From: UBA2040 sp041674745
GTDB lineage: Bacteria > Bacteroidota > Bacteroidia > Flavobacteriales_D > Crocinitomicaceae
DNA length: 64,000 nucleotides
Reading direction: 5' to 3'
Assembly: GCA_041674745.1 (NCBI GenBank)
Contig: JBAYVD010000011.1
Span: 62,001 to 126,000 of the forward strand
The notes under the pieces are model-generated. The model had not been told where the DNA came from. It worked only from the letters and a program-made list of their open reading frames with translations, and searched no databases. This document shows, piece by piece, positions 8,553 to 17,922 of the stretch. Positions within the stretch are counted from its first letter, which is position 1. Each line of letters starts with the position of its first letter. A program made the position numbers and the translations under genes.

Positions 8553-10599
8553 TTCTTTTTATCGGTGGACGCTAATTTTTGGTGCCATTTTCCTTTCATT
8601 TTGTTCTTTGAGTCAAGAAGTGGATGCCGTGGAACTTTTACAAAAAAAAGACGGTAGAACGTGGCGCTTAGCTATGGAAGCAAAGAGAACGCACAATTTG
8701 TACTTGGCTCAAAATTATTTGGAGCAATTGTACGCCAAAGACAGCACTCAATTGCACGTTGTAGAAGAATTGGCTGCTATTTATCGGTTGACACACAACT
8801 ACATCAAAACAGAAAAATTTTACACCAAAATATTGGATAGCAAAAAAGAAAACAAACATGCGGAAGCTCTTTTTTATCTTGGACAAGCCCAAAAAAATAA
8901 TGGAAAATACCCAGAAGCTATTGAATCTTTCAATCAATTTAAAAAGCATTCTTCTGGTTTAGGCAACAGAACTTTGAGTAAATTGTATAAAACAGAACTC
9001 GAGGGTTGCTCAATGGCTATTGCCTACAAAGACAGTATTGAAAATGCCGTTGTAAGGAATTTAGGGGACAAAGTAAACAAACGCCACATCGATTTTTCGC
9101 CTATTCCAATTGGGGACAATGAATTAATTTTTGGCAGTTACAACGAATCCAAAGAGCGGGTCTATGAATTAATTGACTCCCTACCATTGGATGTTTTAAA
9201 AAGACAATTTTACCTTGCAGAGAAAAAAGACACGATTTGGACGAAAAAAGGCGCTCTACCCGGTCCTTTCAATGACCCAAACATGGATATTGCCAATGGC
9301 TGTTATTCGCTGGATGGCACCCGTTTTTATTTCACGAAATGTCAAGAAAATTGGCAATACAACATCATTTGCTCCATCTACGAGTCGCGATTGAGCAATG
9401 GGAAATGGAGTACGCCCGAAATGCTGCCTGAATTAGTGAATTCTCCAGATTTTACCACTACGCACCCAACTATGGGACGAGAAACCAAGCGCAACATGGA
9501 GGTGCTCTATTTTGTTTCCGATCGAGAAGGAACTAAAGGGGGAATGGATATTTGGTATGCCGAATTCGATCCTCGCAAAAAAGCCTTTAAAAAAGCTAAA
9601 AATGCCGGATCAAAATTGAACACCATTGGTGATGAGCTCACCCCATTTTATGATTTAGCGAGCAAAACCATGTACTTCAGCACCAATGGTCGTCCAAATT
9701 TCGGTGGTCTGGACATCTACTCGATGGTGGGTGAAACCAGCAAATGGGAAAATCCTAAAAATGCAGGAGGTCAAATCAATTCATCCGCTGATGATTTGGA
9801 TTTTGCTTTGAAACCGTCCAACCGTGGTGGCTTTTTTGTTAGTAACCGCCTTGGTGGCATGTCTCTTTATCATCCGACTTGTTGCGATGACATTTATGAA
9901 TTTCAATATACCAAATTCATTAGTATAGAAGTCGATGTGGATGTAACAGATGTGGAAACGGTCCGCTTGTGTAAAAATGGCCCAGTGTATGTCGATCTGT
10001 ATTTGGTGGATGAAGAGGGTCGTTTGTTGATTGAAGAAAAACGCAATATTTGTGACAATGCTCGATTCAATTTGCGACCCAATCAAACTTATGTTTTGGT
10101 CGGGAAGCAAGAAGGTTATTTCCCCAGCGAAAAAATGCTGAGCACAAGTTACATTTCAACATCGACCGTGTTAAAGGAAAAATTGGTATTGGAAAAACAA
10201 CCGTTGGAGCCGATGATTTTGGCCAATATCCGTTATGAATTTGATAGTCCCAACTTAACAAAAGAGTCAAAAAACATTTTGGATACCACGTTGCTTTTGA
10301 TCATGAACAAGTACCCCAATACCAAAATTGAAATCATGGCGCACACCGATAGCAAAGGATCTGACGAATACAACCTGAAACTTTCTCAAAAACGTGCCGA
10401 AAGCGTGGTGCAATACCTCATCAAACAAGGAATTGACAAAAATAGATTGTCAGCAAAAGGGTACGGAGAAACATTGCCCATTGCGCCCAATGAAAATCCA
10501 GATGGCTCAGACAATCCAGCTGGTCGCGAGAAAAACCGGCGAACGGAATTCAAAATCATAGGCGAAGTAGAGCAAGAAATCATAGAATACGAAGATTAA
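8539..10599 (+). CDS. OmpA-family protein with TPR and PD40/WD40-like repeats
   Basis: The 686-aa protein is a typical PorP-linked OmpA protein of Bacteroidota. After a signal peptide (IFGAIFLSFCSLSQ) it has TPR-like helices (residues ~30-160), then PD40 beta-propeller motifs (for example GGMDIWYAEFD, FGGLDIYSMVG, DELTPFYD), and a C-terminal OmpA peptidoglycan-binding domain (ANIRYEFDSPNLT ... IEIMAHTDSKGSDEYN ... LSQKRAESVVQYL ... KNRRTEF). It probably tethers the secretion partner to the cell wall. The start is a GTG at 8539 inside the PorP gene; no ATG lies before the signal peptide, and the 14-nt overlap suggests translational coupling. Confidence 0.88.
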   Translation: MIATNSFYRWTLIFGAIFLSFCSLSQEVDAVELLQKKDGRTWRLAMEAKRTHNLYLAQNYLEQLYAKDSTQLHVVEELAAIYRLTHNYIKTEKFYTKILDSKKENKHAEALFYLGQAQKNNGKYPEAIESFNQFKKHSSGLGNRTLSKLYKTELEGCSMAIAYKDSIENAVVRNLGDKVNKRHIDFSPIPIGDNELIFGSYNESKERVYELIDSLPLDVLKRQFYLAEKKDTIWTKKGALPGPFNDPNMDIANGCYSLDGTRFYFTKCQENWQYNIICSIYESRLSNGKWSTPEMLPELVNSPDFTTTHPTMGRETKRNMEVLYFVSDREGTKGGMDIWYAEFDPRKKAFKKAKNAGSKLNTIGDELTPFYDLASKTMYFSTNGRPNFGGLDIYSMVGETSKWENPKNAGGQINSSADDLDFALKPSNRGGFFVSNRLGGMSLYHPTCCDDIYEFQYTKFISIEVDVDVTDVETVRLCKNGPVYVDLYLVDEEGRLLIEEKRNICDNARFNLRPNQTYVLVGKQEGYFPSEKMLSTSYISTSTVLKEKLVLEKQPLEPMILANIRYEFDSPNLTKESKNILDTTLLLIMNKYPNTKIEIMAHTDSKGSDEYNLKLSQKRAESVVQYLIKQGIDKNRLSAKGYGETLPIAPNENPDGSDNPAGREKNRRTEFKIIGEVEQEIIEYED

Positions 10600-10676
10600 A
10601 AATTGAACCAAGAATTAAATTTTTAACAGATTCGAGTCAATTCATAAATTGATTCAACATTAAATTGATTTTTCCG

Positions 10677-10705
10677 TTGCCAATCCAAAAGGGCGCTTAA
10701 ATTTG
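10677..10705 (+). promoter_or_regulatory. Promoter of the serine dehydratase gene
   Basis: TTG at 10677-10679, an 18-nt spacer and TAAATTTG at 10698-10705 match the Bacteroidota -33/-7 consensus exactly. The ATG is 16 nt further on. Confidence 0.7.
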
Positions 10706-10721
10706 TGTAAAACTTGTTTCC

Positions 10722-12146
10722 ATGGAATGCATAAGCGTTTTTGATATGTTAAAAATTGGTGTTGGACCATCCAGTTCTCACACGCTGGGACCTTGGCGCG
10801 CAGCATTGCGCTTTTTGGACCAATTGGCATTAAAAACAGATATTTCCACTTTGAAAAGCATCAAAGTAGATTTGTATGGCTCTTTGTCCTTGACAGGAAA
10901 AGGTCACGCAACGGATATTGCGGTGGTGATGGGATTGTGTGGCAATGACCCTACTTCCTACCCTGTAGAAAATATGCAAGGAGACATCGATCGAATTAAA
11001 AAAGAAAAACAACTGACACTCAACAATACTTCCTATGCGAATTTTGACTGGGAAACGGATATTGTTTTTCATCGAGAATTTCTGCCGTTTCATCCCAATG
11101 CGTTGATTTTTACCGCGGAATTTACCAAAGGCAAGAACTTAGAAGAAACCTATTACTCCATTGGTGGTGGTTTTGTAGTGCAAGAAGATAGAAAACGATC
11201 CAAGAAAAAGGATGAAATTTTTGCGACCTATCCCTACCCGATCGAAAAAGGAGATGAACTTTTGGCTTTTTGCGCTGCCGAAAACAAGAAAATACACGAA
11301 ATTGTCTTGGCCAACGAACTATCGGTTCGCTCTCAAGAAGAAATTGACAAAGGTTTGCAATCCATTTGGGATGTCATGCTCGATTCCATGTATACGGGTT
11401 GTCATACCGAAGGAATATTGCCGGGTGGATTAAATGTCACTCGTCGCGCTTATGCGATGCACGAAAAATTAATTGGTGACCGAAGCTATACTTCTCATAC
11501 AGAATGGGTGGCTAGTATTCGAAATACAACCGTGGCTTTTCGAGAAATTTTAAAATGGGTTTCCTGTTATGCGCTAGCTGTGAACGAGGTAAATGCTTCA
11601 TTGGGACGTATTGTTACCGCTCCTACCAATGGAAGTGCAGGAGTCATCCCGGCCGTATTGATGTATTATCTTACCATTGAAAATCACAAAGCTGGTTTTG
11701 AACACATCAAAGAGTTTTTATTGGTCGCGGGTGAAATCGGTAGCATTTTCAAAAAAGGCGCTACTATTTCTGCCGCCATGGGTGGTTGTCAAGCGGAAAT
11801 CGGCGTATCCTCTGCCATGGCTGCAGGAGCCTTGACTTCGCTTTTGGGTGGAACTCCTGGACAAGTTTTAATGGCCTCAGAAATTGCCATGGAGCATCAT
11901 TTGGGACTTACCTGTGACCCAATTGGCGGTTTGGTTCAAATACCCTGTATTGAACGAAATGCCATGGGCGCAATAAAAGCAATCAACGCAGCTGAATTGG
12001 CTTTGGATGGAGATGCGAGCAAAGCCAAAGTTTCACTCGACAATGTAGTTCAAACCATGTGGGAAACAGCACAAGACATGAATTCTAAGTACAAAGAAAC
12101 CTCAGAAGGAGGATTGGCAGTGAACGTTGGGTTGGCCGATTGTTAG
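10722..12146 (+). CDS. sdaA: L-serine ammonia-lyase (iron-sulfur type)
   Basis: This 474-aa single-chain enzyme deaminates L-serine to pyruvate and ammonia. The beta domain comes first (SVFDMLKIGVGPSSSHTLGPWRAA), followed by the catalytic alpha domain with TAPTNGSAGVIPAVLMYY, MGGCQAEIGVSSAMAAGAL and CDPIGGLVQIPCIERNAMGA. The cysteines of these motifs and of YTGCHTEG are those expected to hold the 4Fe-4S cluster. Length agrees with fused one-subunit bacterial enzymes. The gene has its own promoter and no obvious operon partner. Confidence 0.95.
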   Translation: MECISVFDMLKIGVGPSSSHTLGPWRAALRFLDQLALKTDISTLKSIKVDLYGSLSLTGKGHATDIAVVMGLCGNDPTSYPVENMQGDIDRIKKEKQLTLNNTSYANFDWETDIVFHREFLPFHPNALIFTAEFTKGKNLEETYYSIGGGFVVQEDRKRSKKKDEIFATYPYPIEKGDELLAFCAAENKKIHEIVLANELSVRSQEEIDKGLQSIWDVMLDSMYTGCHTEGILPGGLNVTRRAYAMHEKLIGDRSYTSHTEWVASIRNTTVAFREILKWVSCYALAVNEVNASLGRIVTAPTNGSAGVIPAVLMYYLTIENHKAGFEHIKEFLLVAGEIGSIFKKGATISAAMGGCQAEIGVSSAMAAGALTSLLGGTPGQVLMASEIAMEHHLGLTCDPIGGLVQIPCIERNAMGAIKAINAAELALDGDASKAKVSLDNVVQTMWETAQDMNSKYKETSEGGLAVNVGLADC

Positions 12147-12683
12147 TCTGGCTCATAAAGTTGAGACTTTTGTGCATCAATGGAGTTTGGTAGTATCATC
12201 AAAAATTAAGAATGGAAGCCAATTGTTGGAAAGAAATTAACGATTTAAATGAATAATCCGGTCTATCGTCTTGTTCTAGAAGAAAGTAATTTATTTACTT
12301 CTAATGAAAAGAAAAAACTATATAAATCACAAAATCAGCATTTTAATTGGTTTCTCCAATAATTAAAAGACCCCGTGATTTTCCCCAAAAACCCCGTTTT
12401 TATTCCCGTTTCACCTTTTTAGTGGGTTCAATTCATTAAATTTGATTTGTGTCGAAACAAGAATGGCAATTTTTCACTTGGGAGAGTGATTGGGAAAAGC
12501 CAAAAAAATTGTAGCTGCACTACTAATGATTAACTAAAAAGAAACCCTGTATTTCATTTGATTTGCAGGGTTTTTTTAGTTCAAATTCTGTGAAAAGTCT
12601 TTTTAACAAACCCTATTCTGATTTAAAATTCTGTATTATCTTGCAGTTGATTTAATAAAACCACAAACCACCCGCAATTAAGA
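12147..12683 (+). other. Intergenic region with a terminator and no supported gene
   Basis: The 537-nt region carries no credible gene. Stop codons interrupt all longer frames. A 21-codon frame rich in Trp and Glu begins with GTG at about 12451 and ends before 12520, but it has no start context and may be a decayed gene end. The only clear element is the hairpin terminator near 12542. Confidence 0.5.
12542..12578 (+). terminator. Rho-independent terminator
   Basis: AAACCCTG at 12542-12549 pairs perfectly with CAGGGTTT at 12566-12573, followed by a T run. It is about 400 nt after sdaA and 100 nt before the lipoprotein gene, so its transcript is unclear. Confidence 0.65.
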
Positions 12684-13214
12684 ATGAAAAGTAAACTTCT
12701 TTATTTATCGCTCATTGGTATTTTATCAAGCTGCTATTTGAAACAAAATTCTAAAAAAGTTTTTTATTCCTACAATCCCAAAGCGAACGAAACGACCTTA
12801 ACGATATCCCCGATTGGGAACATCCATATTCCAGGTAAATGGAAACGAACTGGGTACGATGAAAAAATGAAATCGTATTTATTTATAGATGATGAATACA
12901 ACCGAATTGCCATTGCCAAAAACCGCCAAGCCGATTTTATCTTTGTTCGTCCAGCCATGACGGAAGAAATGTTTGTACTGGAATATTTTGCTTGGGAAAC
13001 CAGACGTTCTGCAAGTCCAACCTTTCAAATGAAAAAGTTGCCTCATTTTGAAGGCGATAATTACCTTTTTTGGACGGCAAAAGGCAAAAATCTAGAAGCC
13101 ATATATCTGTTTGGCGCCAAAAACAAAATTGCTTACAGCTTAGCCATTTATTCAGAAAATTGGGACTTTCAAGAAAATCTAGCTTTTTTGAAAAAATTAT
13201 TTGACGACAATTGA
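12684..13214 (+). CDS. Hypothetical lipoprotein
   Basis: I do not recognise this 176-aa protein. It starts with a type II signal peptide ending in the lipobox LSSC (LIGILSSCYLKQ), so the mature protein should be anchored to a membrane by its lipid. The mature part alternates beta-type segments (TLTISPIGNIHIPGKWKRTG, YLFIDDEYNRIAIAK) and ends in a helix (FQENLAFLKKLFDDN). It converges with the protease gene at 13289 and the two are separated by a bidirectional hairpin. Confidence 0.75.
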   Translation: MKSKLLYLSLIGILSSCYLKQNSKKVFYSYNPKANETTLTISPIGNIHIPGKWKRTGYDEKMKSYLFIDDEYNRIAIAKNRQADFIFVRPAMTEEMFVLEYFAWETRRSASPTFQMKKLPHFEGDNYLFWTAKGKNLEAIYLFGAKNKIAYSLAIYSENWDFQENLAFLKKLFDDN

Positions 13215-13239
13215 TTCAGCTAGTTGATTTAATCACAAA

Positions 13240-13271
13240 AAAAGGAGACTTGTAAAAACAAATCTCCTTTT
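13240..13271. terminator. Bidirectional terminator between convergent genes
   Basis: AAAAGGAGA (13240-13248) pairs with TCTCCTTTT (13263-13271), with TTGT/ACAA extending the stem inside after one internal C/A mismatch. A-rich sequence on one side and T-rich on the other lets it serve both the lipoprotein gene and the protease gene. Confidence 0.7.
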
Positions 13272-13288
13272 ATCTAAACTATTTTGGC

Positions 13289-15865
13289 CTATTTTACTAG
13301 AACCAATGAAACTGTCTTGTTGAATTGATCCGTTACAACGTTGATGAGATAAGTCCCTTGTGCTGCATTTTCCATGGAAATAGAAGTTGTAGAATGCACC
13401 AATTTTTCAGAATGGATGATTCTTCCTGATAAATCCATTACAGTAACCACGGCAAGGCTGTTGGCATCAATCAATTGAACCGTAAAAATACCCTTGTTCG
13501 GATTCGGATACACTTTAAACAAATTCTCCGTTAACACGTCAATTCCAGCCACATTTTGAATGGTAATGCCAGAAATTGTAACAATATGGTTACAAGCATC
13601 GGTCACATTTACTGCGTACGTTCCGGCCACTAATCCGGTTAAATCTTCTGTATTTGATGTAAATCCGCCAGTTCCAGTCCATGAAAATGAATACGGAGCA
13701 AGACCTCCAGAAACTGTAATATCAATTGTTCCATCATTTCCGGTGATTTCAGGTGAAGAATTTGTAAAATTAGCTACCAACGGAGTCGCACAAGGATCAA
13801 TCATGCCTACGCAAAAATTATTGGTTTCACTGTTTCCAAAATTCAGCGTTTGAATGCTTGCCAAAACAGCAGAAGCACTATCAGTAATTGAGTAGCTACC
13901 ATTGGATGAACAACCAGATGATGTTCCTTCCATTCCATCGCCGTAATCATCAAAAATGGTAAAATCATAGCACCCTACGGCCAAACAAAGAGTTGTATTA
14001 ACCGTTGTTTGATCTCCATAAGCACCCAGATCCGTTTGAGTAGCGACTTGAGTTCCACCAGGCAGCACAAATTCTTGATTCCCTCCAGAAGTCACCAAAT
14101 TACTCCCAACATCTCTTAATTCCCAATAAGTTTCATATCCCCAACAGTCTGTTGTTACACTAATCGTAACCGCTTGACCCGTCGTAGAAGTTGTAAAACT
14201 CGAACTATTCGCATCATTTCCTGTTCCCGTATCAGGTACACCGTTTGGCATTGAAGTAGCACAATTGAAAACATGTGCGCCAGCAGCAACCGTCATACTC
14301 GGCAAAGTAACAGAAGTGCTTGAACCGGGAGCCAAACTTCCTGTCCAAGTGTAGATGTTGTTGGTGCCTCCATCGACATTGTAATTGATGGTCGTAGATG
14401 TCAACACATTGTTTCCGTAATTTTTAATTGTAACGACTGGCACAAATTGGCCAGAACAATACAATCCGTTGGGTGAAGTTATCGCATTAACACCTGCATT
14501 ATCTGGCGTTACGGCAACATTTGGGTCATATCCATCCAAAATGGTTAAACCCGAATTGTTGGGATCCAACCAATGTTTTAATTGTGCTGAAATAGACGCA
14601 TTATTTGTCCAAGAAAGCGATAATTTACCATATTCATCTGATAAATCTGAATTTCCACAACCCGAAGCACCACCATGCAACTGACCAACAATTCGGTGAT
14701 TCTGGTCAAACAATGGCGATCCAGATGAACCGCCTTCTGTCACACCTGAATCCCAATAATCTACTCTCCAATGACTGTTGGCAGGTGTTCCAGCCCACGT
14801 ACCTGAAAGCAATGGATTATTCTCGAACGAAATCTTTTTAATATCACCTGATGGGTGATGAATTCCTACAGCGGAAGTTGGAAAAGCACCAGTGGCATCC
14901 CATCCTGCAAAATAAGCATTGAACGAACTTGGAACTGTTCCATTGACAAATGGAGTTCCACTTGTAGCGGTCATTTCAACTAAACAGAAATCAGAAGGTG
15001 TATCCCTAGCTCTTAAAACTGCGCCATTAATGGATTGAAAAGTTGGAGAAGATCCAGGGTTTGGACAACCCGCTGCTTCCCAATTAAAACGGAAAATCCA
15101 GTTCGTTGGTGTGCTATAACAATGGTTCGCTGTTAAAATATAGGGCTTGCCATCTTGTAACGTATTGTTAACGAGAGCACCTGAACAAAAACCATTGCTT
15201 CCTGAAACCAGCATGACTACACTGCGTTTTTCATCGGACCAAGCAGCGCCTGAAGGACAGTTGGCGTTGTTGTTGCAATTTCCTGAGGAACCAAATGCTT
15301 TTTCAGCAAATTCGTTTGCTGTACGATACCCGTGTGTTACTTGATCAAATCGGAAGGAGCCATTCGCATTGTTTGGCGCGACGTAATATTCAACGATAGC
15401 GGTGTTCCCTGGCACCAATTCGGTTCCCAATACATTTTCGCACAAGTGCTGTGTTGTAAATTTTCCGAGAATAAAACTTTTATCTTCATTGTAAACGTAT
15501 AATTCATTTCCTTCCGGAATGTTTACATTATCCAATGTCAAATTTACGGTCAATGCGTTTTCACACACCAATTTTACCCGCCAAATCTTTCCACTATTTG
15601 GAAGGGTAATCCAAGCACCTGAATTGGCCAAGGTCAGATTCGTATGGTTGTTGAAACCAAATCTCCACGGACCTGCTTTTTGAGCATCTATCAAAGAATC
15701 TTCTTGACGAAGTGCTGTTATATCAGGCTCACTAAAATGGACGACAGGAATCACAAAGTGTTGATTTGCTTTGTTACTTTTCGGTAAGCCTCCGCCTCCT
15801 TGTATTTGTGCATTTGATGATAGTCCGATAAGCAATAGCCATCCTAGGAGTAATTTTATTTTCAT
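13289..15865 (-). CDS. Secreted trypsin-like (lysyl endopeptidase-type) serine protease with T9SS type A C-terminal domain
   Basis: The 858-aa protein has a signal peptide (MKIKLLLGWLLLIGLSSNAQ), an N-terminal propeptide-like region, then an S1-family domain with the triad in LTANHCYS (His), RDTPSDFCLVEM (Asp) and TEGGSSGSPLFDQNHRIVGQLHGG (Ser). Many paired cysteines match lysyl endopeptidase-type enzymes. Next come a CARDB-like region and a beta-sandwich region, and finally a type A sorting domain (NLFKVYPNPNKGIFTVQLID ... GTYLINVVT). It should be exported by T9SS to the surface or medium and degrade proteins. Confidence 0.9.
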   Translation of the reverse strand: MKIKLLLGWLLLIGLSSNAQIQGGGGLPKSNKANQHFVIPVVHFSEPDITALRQEDSLIDAQKAGPWRFGFNNHTNLTLANSGAWITLPNSGKIWRVKLVCENALTVNLTLDNVNIPEGNELYVYNEDKSFILGKFTTQHLCENVLGTELVPGNTAIVEYYVAPNNANGSFRFDQVTHGYRTANEFAEKAFGSSGNCNNNANCPSGAAWSDEKRSVVMLVSGSNGFCSGALVNNTLQDGKPYILTANHCYSTPTNWIFRFNWEAAGCPNPGSSPTFQSINGAVLRARDTPSDFCLVEMTATSGTPFVNGTVPSSFNAYFAGWDATGAFPTSAVGIHHPSGDIKKISFENNPLLSGTWAGTPANSHWRVDYWDSGVTEGGSSGSPLFDQNHRIVGQLHGGASGCGNSDLSDEYGKLSLSWTNNASISAQLKHWLDPNNSGLTILDGYDPNVAVTPDNAGVNAITSPNGLYCSGQFVPVVTIKNYGNNVLTSTTINYNVDGGTNNIYTWTGSLAPGSSTSVTLPSMTVAAGAHVFNCATSMPNGVPDTGTGNDANSSSFTTSTTGQAVTISVTTDCWGYETYWELRDVGSNLVTSGGNQEFVLPGGTQVATQTDLGAYGDQTTVNTTLCLAVGCYDFTIFDDYGDGMEGTSSGCSSNGSYSITDSASAVLASIQTLNFGNSETNNFCVGMIDPCATPLVANFTNSSPEITGNDGTIDITVSGGLAPYSFSWTGTGGFTSNTEDLTGLVAGTYAVNVTDACNHIVTISGITIQNVAGIDVLTENLFKVYPNPNKGIFTVQLIDANSLAVVTVMDLSGRIIHSEKLVHSTTSISMENAAQGTYLINVVTDQFNKTVSLVLVK

Positions 15866-16153
15866 ATTTTTTCTGTTTTAGCAAATAAGGGGTTCTTGTA
15901 ACAAGTCAATTCCTTTCGCCGGTTTTATTTTTAGCGAAATAAAAGTAAAACAATTGCAACAAGACTCCAAATTAATAAACGATAATTGCGAACAAAAGGT
16001 TGAAGTATAGAAGTGAATCAAGATGGCTTTTGATAAGATTAATCTGATTAACAAAATTGTTTTCGTCCGGTAACCCTTTTATCCCAAAAAGAATGACGTA
16101 CTTGCGCTAAATCTTTCGTGTGAATGCACACACTTGCGATTTCGGTATAAACG

Positions 16154-16771
16154 ATGAGCAAGCAAAATAAAGCGGAGGTAGCGCAATTTGAAGGATTGAT
16201 TCAAGGATTGATTGATCATCAATACGGTTGTTGCAATGATTTTCTAACTCTCGCAGAACTTGCAGGACTTAGAGACAACTTATTAGCATTCAGACAAAAA
16301 GGAACACTAAAAAATGCTGGTATCGGCAATAAACTAGCTTTGCACAAAGACAAATCCATTCGAGGTGATCAAGTCAAATGGATTGACGAACAGAGTTCAA
16401 ACGTTTTTGAAAGTATCTATCTCAAGAAAATCTGGCGTTTCATTGACTACTTGAATAAAAGTTGCTTCACCTCTATTTTAACATTTGAAAGCCATTATGC
16501 AAACTATGCGTGCGGTGATTTTTACAAACGACATCTCGATCAGTTCAAAAATGAAAAAGGTCGAAAATTCTCGATAGTATTGTACTTAAATCAAGACTGG
16601 AAAATGGAAGATGGAGGCTTGCTTTCACTCTATCCTGAATTAGGAGCTCAGCAAAACATTTCTCCGATGGAAGGTCGTTTGGTCCTCTTCAGAAGTGATG
16701 AAATGGAACACGAAGTTCATCCTTCACCAACCCGAGAAAGAAGCAGTATTGCTGGGTGGATGAAAAATTGA
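16154..16771 (+). CDS. 2-oxoglutarate/Fe(II)-dependent prolyl 4-hydroxylase-like oxygenase
   Basis: This 205-aa protein has the double-stranded beta-helix features of the P4Hc/SM-20 family. Iron ligands are H127 and D129 in FYKRHLDQF and probably H186 in MEHEVHPS; the 2OG-binding arginine is probably R196 in ERSSIAGW. The segments YACGDFYKRHLDQF, VLYLNQDWKMEDGGLLSLYP and MEGRLVLFRSDEMEHEV match the family order. The substrate is unknown. It is a cytoplasmic single gene converging with the SpoIIE phosphatase gene. Confidence 0.85.
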   Translation: MSKQNKAEVAQFEGLIQGLIDHQYGCCNDFLTLAELAGLRDNLLAFRQKGTLKNAGIGNKLALHKDKSIRGDQVKWIDEQSSNVFESIYLKKIWRFIDYLNKSCFTSILTFESHYANYACGDFYKRHLDQFKNEKGRKFSIVLYLNQDWKMEDGGLLSLYPELGAQQNISPMEGRLVLFRSDEMEHEVHPSPTRERSSIAGWMKN

Positions 16772-16829
16772 GACGGACACTGTTTGGTTATTTTTTTCAC
16801 ACTTGCCTATTCTCTGTACGGATTGAGAT

Positions 16830-17678
16830 TCACAAACGCAACCCAATCAAACAAATGTCATCGGTTTGTTCATTGGCACCTTTCCAATCAAGGTGTTCAG
16901 ATAGCAGACGATTTTTTTGATCCTCCAAGCAATCTGAAGCGTTTTCCTCTAGTAGTTTCCGTAGGGCAATGGATTTGTATTTTTTGTCCTTCGGTCCACC
17001 AATCTGGTCTTGAAAACCATCTGTGCTTAAATAAAGTGTGTCGCCTGTTTTGTATGCAATTGATTTTGATTCGAAATTCCGATCGGCTGAAATTTGCCAA
17101 CCACCGAGTGGATAAACAGAACCTTTTAGAATTTCAATGCCTTTTTTTTGTACCAAGAACGCTTTTTGCTTGGCGCCAGCGTAATGAATCATTTTATTTT
17201 TTCGATCAATGCAACACAGTGAAATATCCATCCAGTCATTGTTGAAGCCTTCGTCTTGCATATCCGAACTGAAACTTTCGATGAACCGTTTGTCCATTTC
17301 CATCAAAATACGATTCACTTTCTTGATCCGTTTCTTTAGAATGGCGTACGTCAGCATATTGTTTCCCAAAATGGATAGCATCGCTCCTGGAACACCATGA
17401 CCCGTGCAATCACCCACGGCCACATAAACCAAGTCATCATTTACTTCTGACAACCAATAAAAATCGCCCGAAATAATATGTTGAGGCAAAAATAAGACAA
17501 ATGAATCGTCAAAAATTCGGTTGAAATGGCGAGGCTTGGGGAGTATACCTTTTTGCAGAATCGCAGCATATTTCAAACTACTGATAAACTCACTGTTCAT
17601 ATTTCCATTCAGGTTACGCGAAATCGTTTCATTTGTGACATTTTCAACAGTTGGGACTAAATCCTTTAGTCTGCGCAT
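16830..17678 (-). CDS. PP2C-like serine phosphatase, SpoIIE/RsbU domain
   Basis: The 282-aa protein is a nearly bare SpoIIE phosphatase domain: FLPQHIISGDFYWLSEV, YVAVGDCTGHGVPGAMLSILGNNML and TGDTLYLSTDGFQDQIGGP carry the metal-binding aspartates, and NEQTDDICLIGLRL closes the domain. No PAS, GAF or membrane sensor is present; only about 50 residues precede the domain. It probably dephosphorylates a regulatory protein, as RsbU does to an anti-sigma antagonist, but no such partner is nearby. A TACTTTTG -7 box reads on this strand at 17717-17724. Confidence 0.88.
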   Translation of the reverse strand: MRRLKDLVPTVENVTNETISRNLNGNMNSEFISSLKYAAILQKGILPKPRHFNRIFDDSFVLFLPQHIISGDFYWLSEVNDDLVYVAVGDCTGHGVPGAMLSILGNNMLTYAILKKRIKKVNRILMEMDKRFIESFSSDMQDEGFNNDWMDISLCCIDRKNKMIHYAGAKQKAFLVQKKGIEILKGSVYPLGGWQISADRNFESKSIAYKTGDTLYLSTDGFQDQIGGPKDKKYKSIALRKLLEENASDCLEDQKNRLLSEHLDWKGANEQTDDICLIGLRL

Positions 17679-17716
17679 TTTAGTATCGTTGGTTTATTTG
17701 GTAAATCTTGTGTTAA

Positions 17717-17724
17717 CAAAAGTA
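17717..17724 (-). promoter_or_regulatory. -7 box for the SpoIIE phosphatase gene
   Basis: The minus strand reads TACTTTTG, a full match to TAnnTTTG, 38 nt before the start codon. No -33 TTG at the usual spacing was found. Confidence 0.4.
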
Positions 17725-17922
17725 ATGGCGCTAGGCTGTTGCCGTGCTACCTCAATATTAAGTTCGTGTTATGATATTGAGGAGAATTCAAGCTTTTCAA
17801 GGCTTTCACCTAGTTTTGACAGGCGATTCACGTACAATTTCTCCTCTATCTTTTCCTCCATCAAAAACCACTAAAATCTTTGTACCTTTCTGACGTTTAA
17901 TGATTCAAAAACTAAAATACCA

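Noticed and set aside
12451..12519. A 21-codon frame starting with GTG and rich in Trp/Glu
   Set aside because: Too short, upstream stops close by and no start signal; noted only as a possible decayed gene end.
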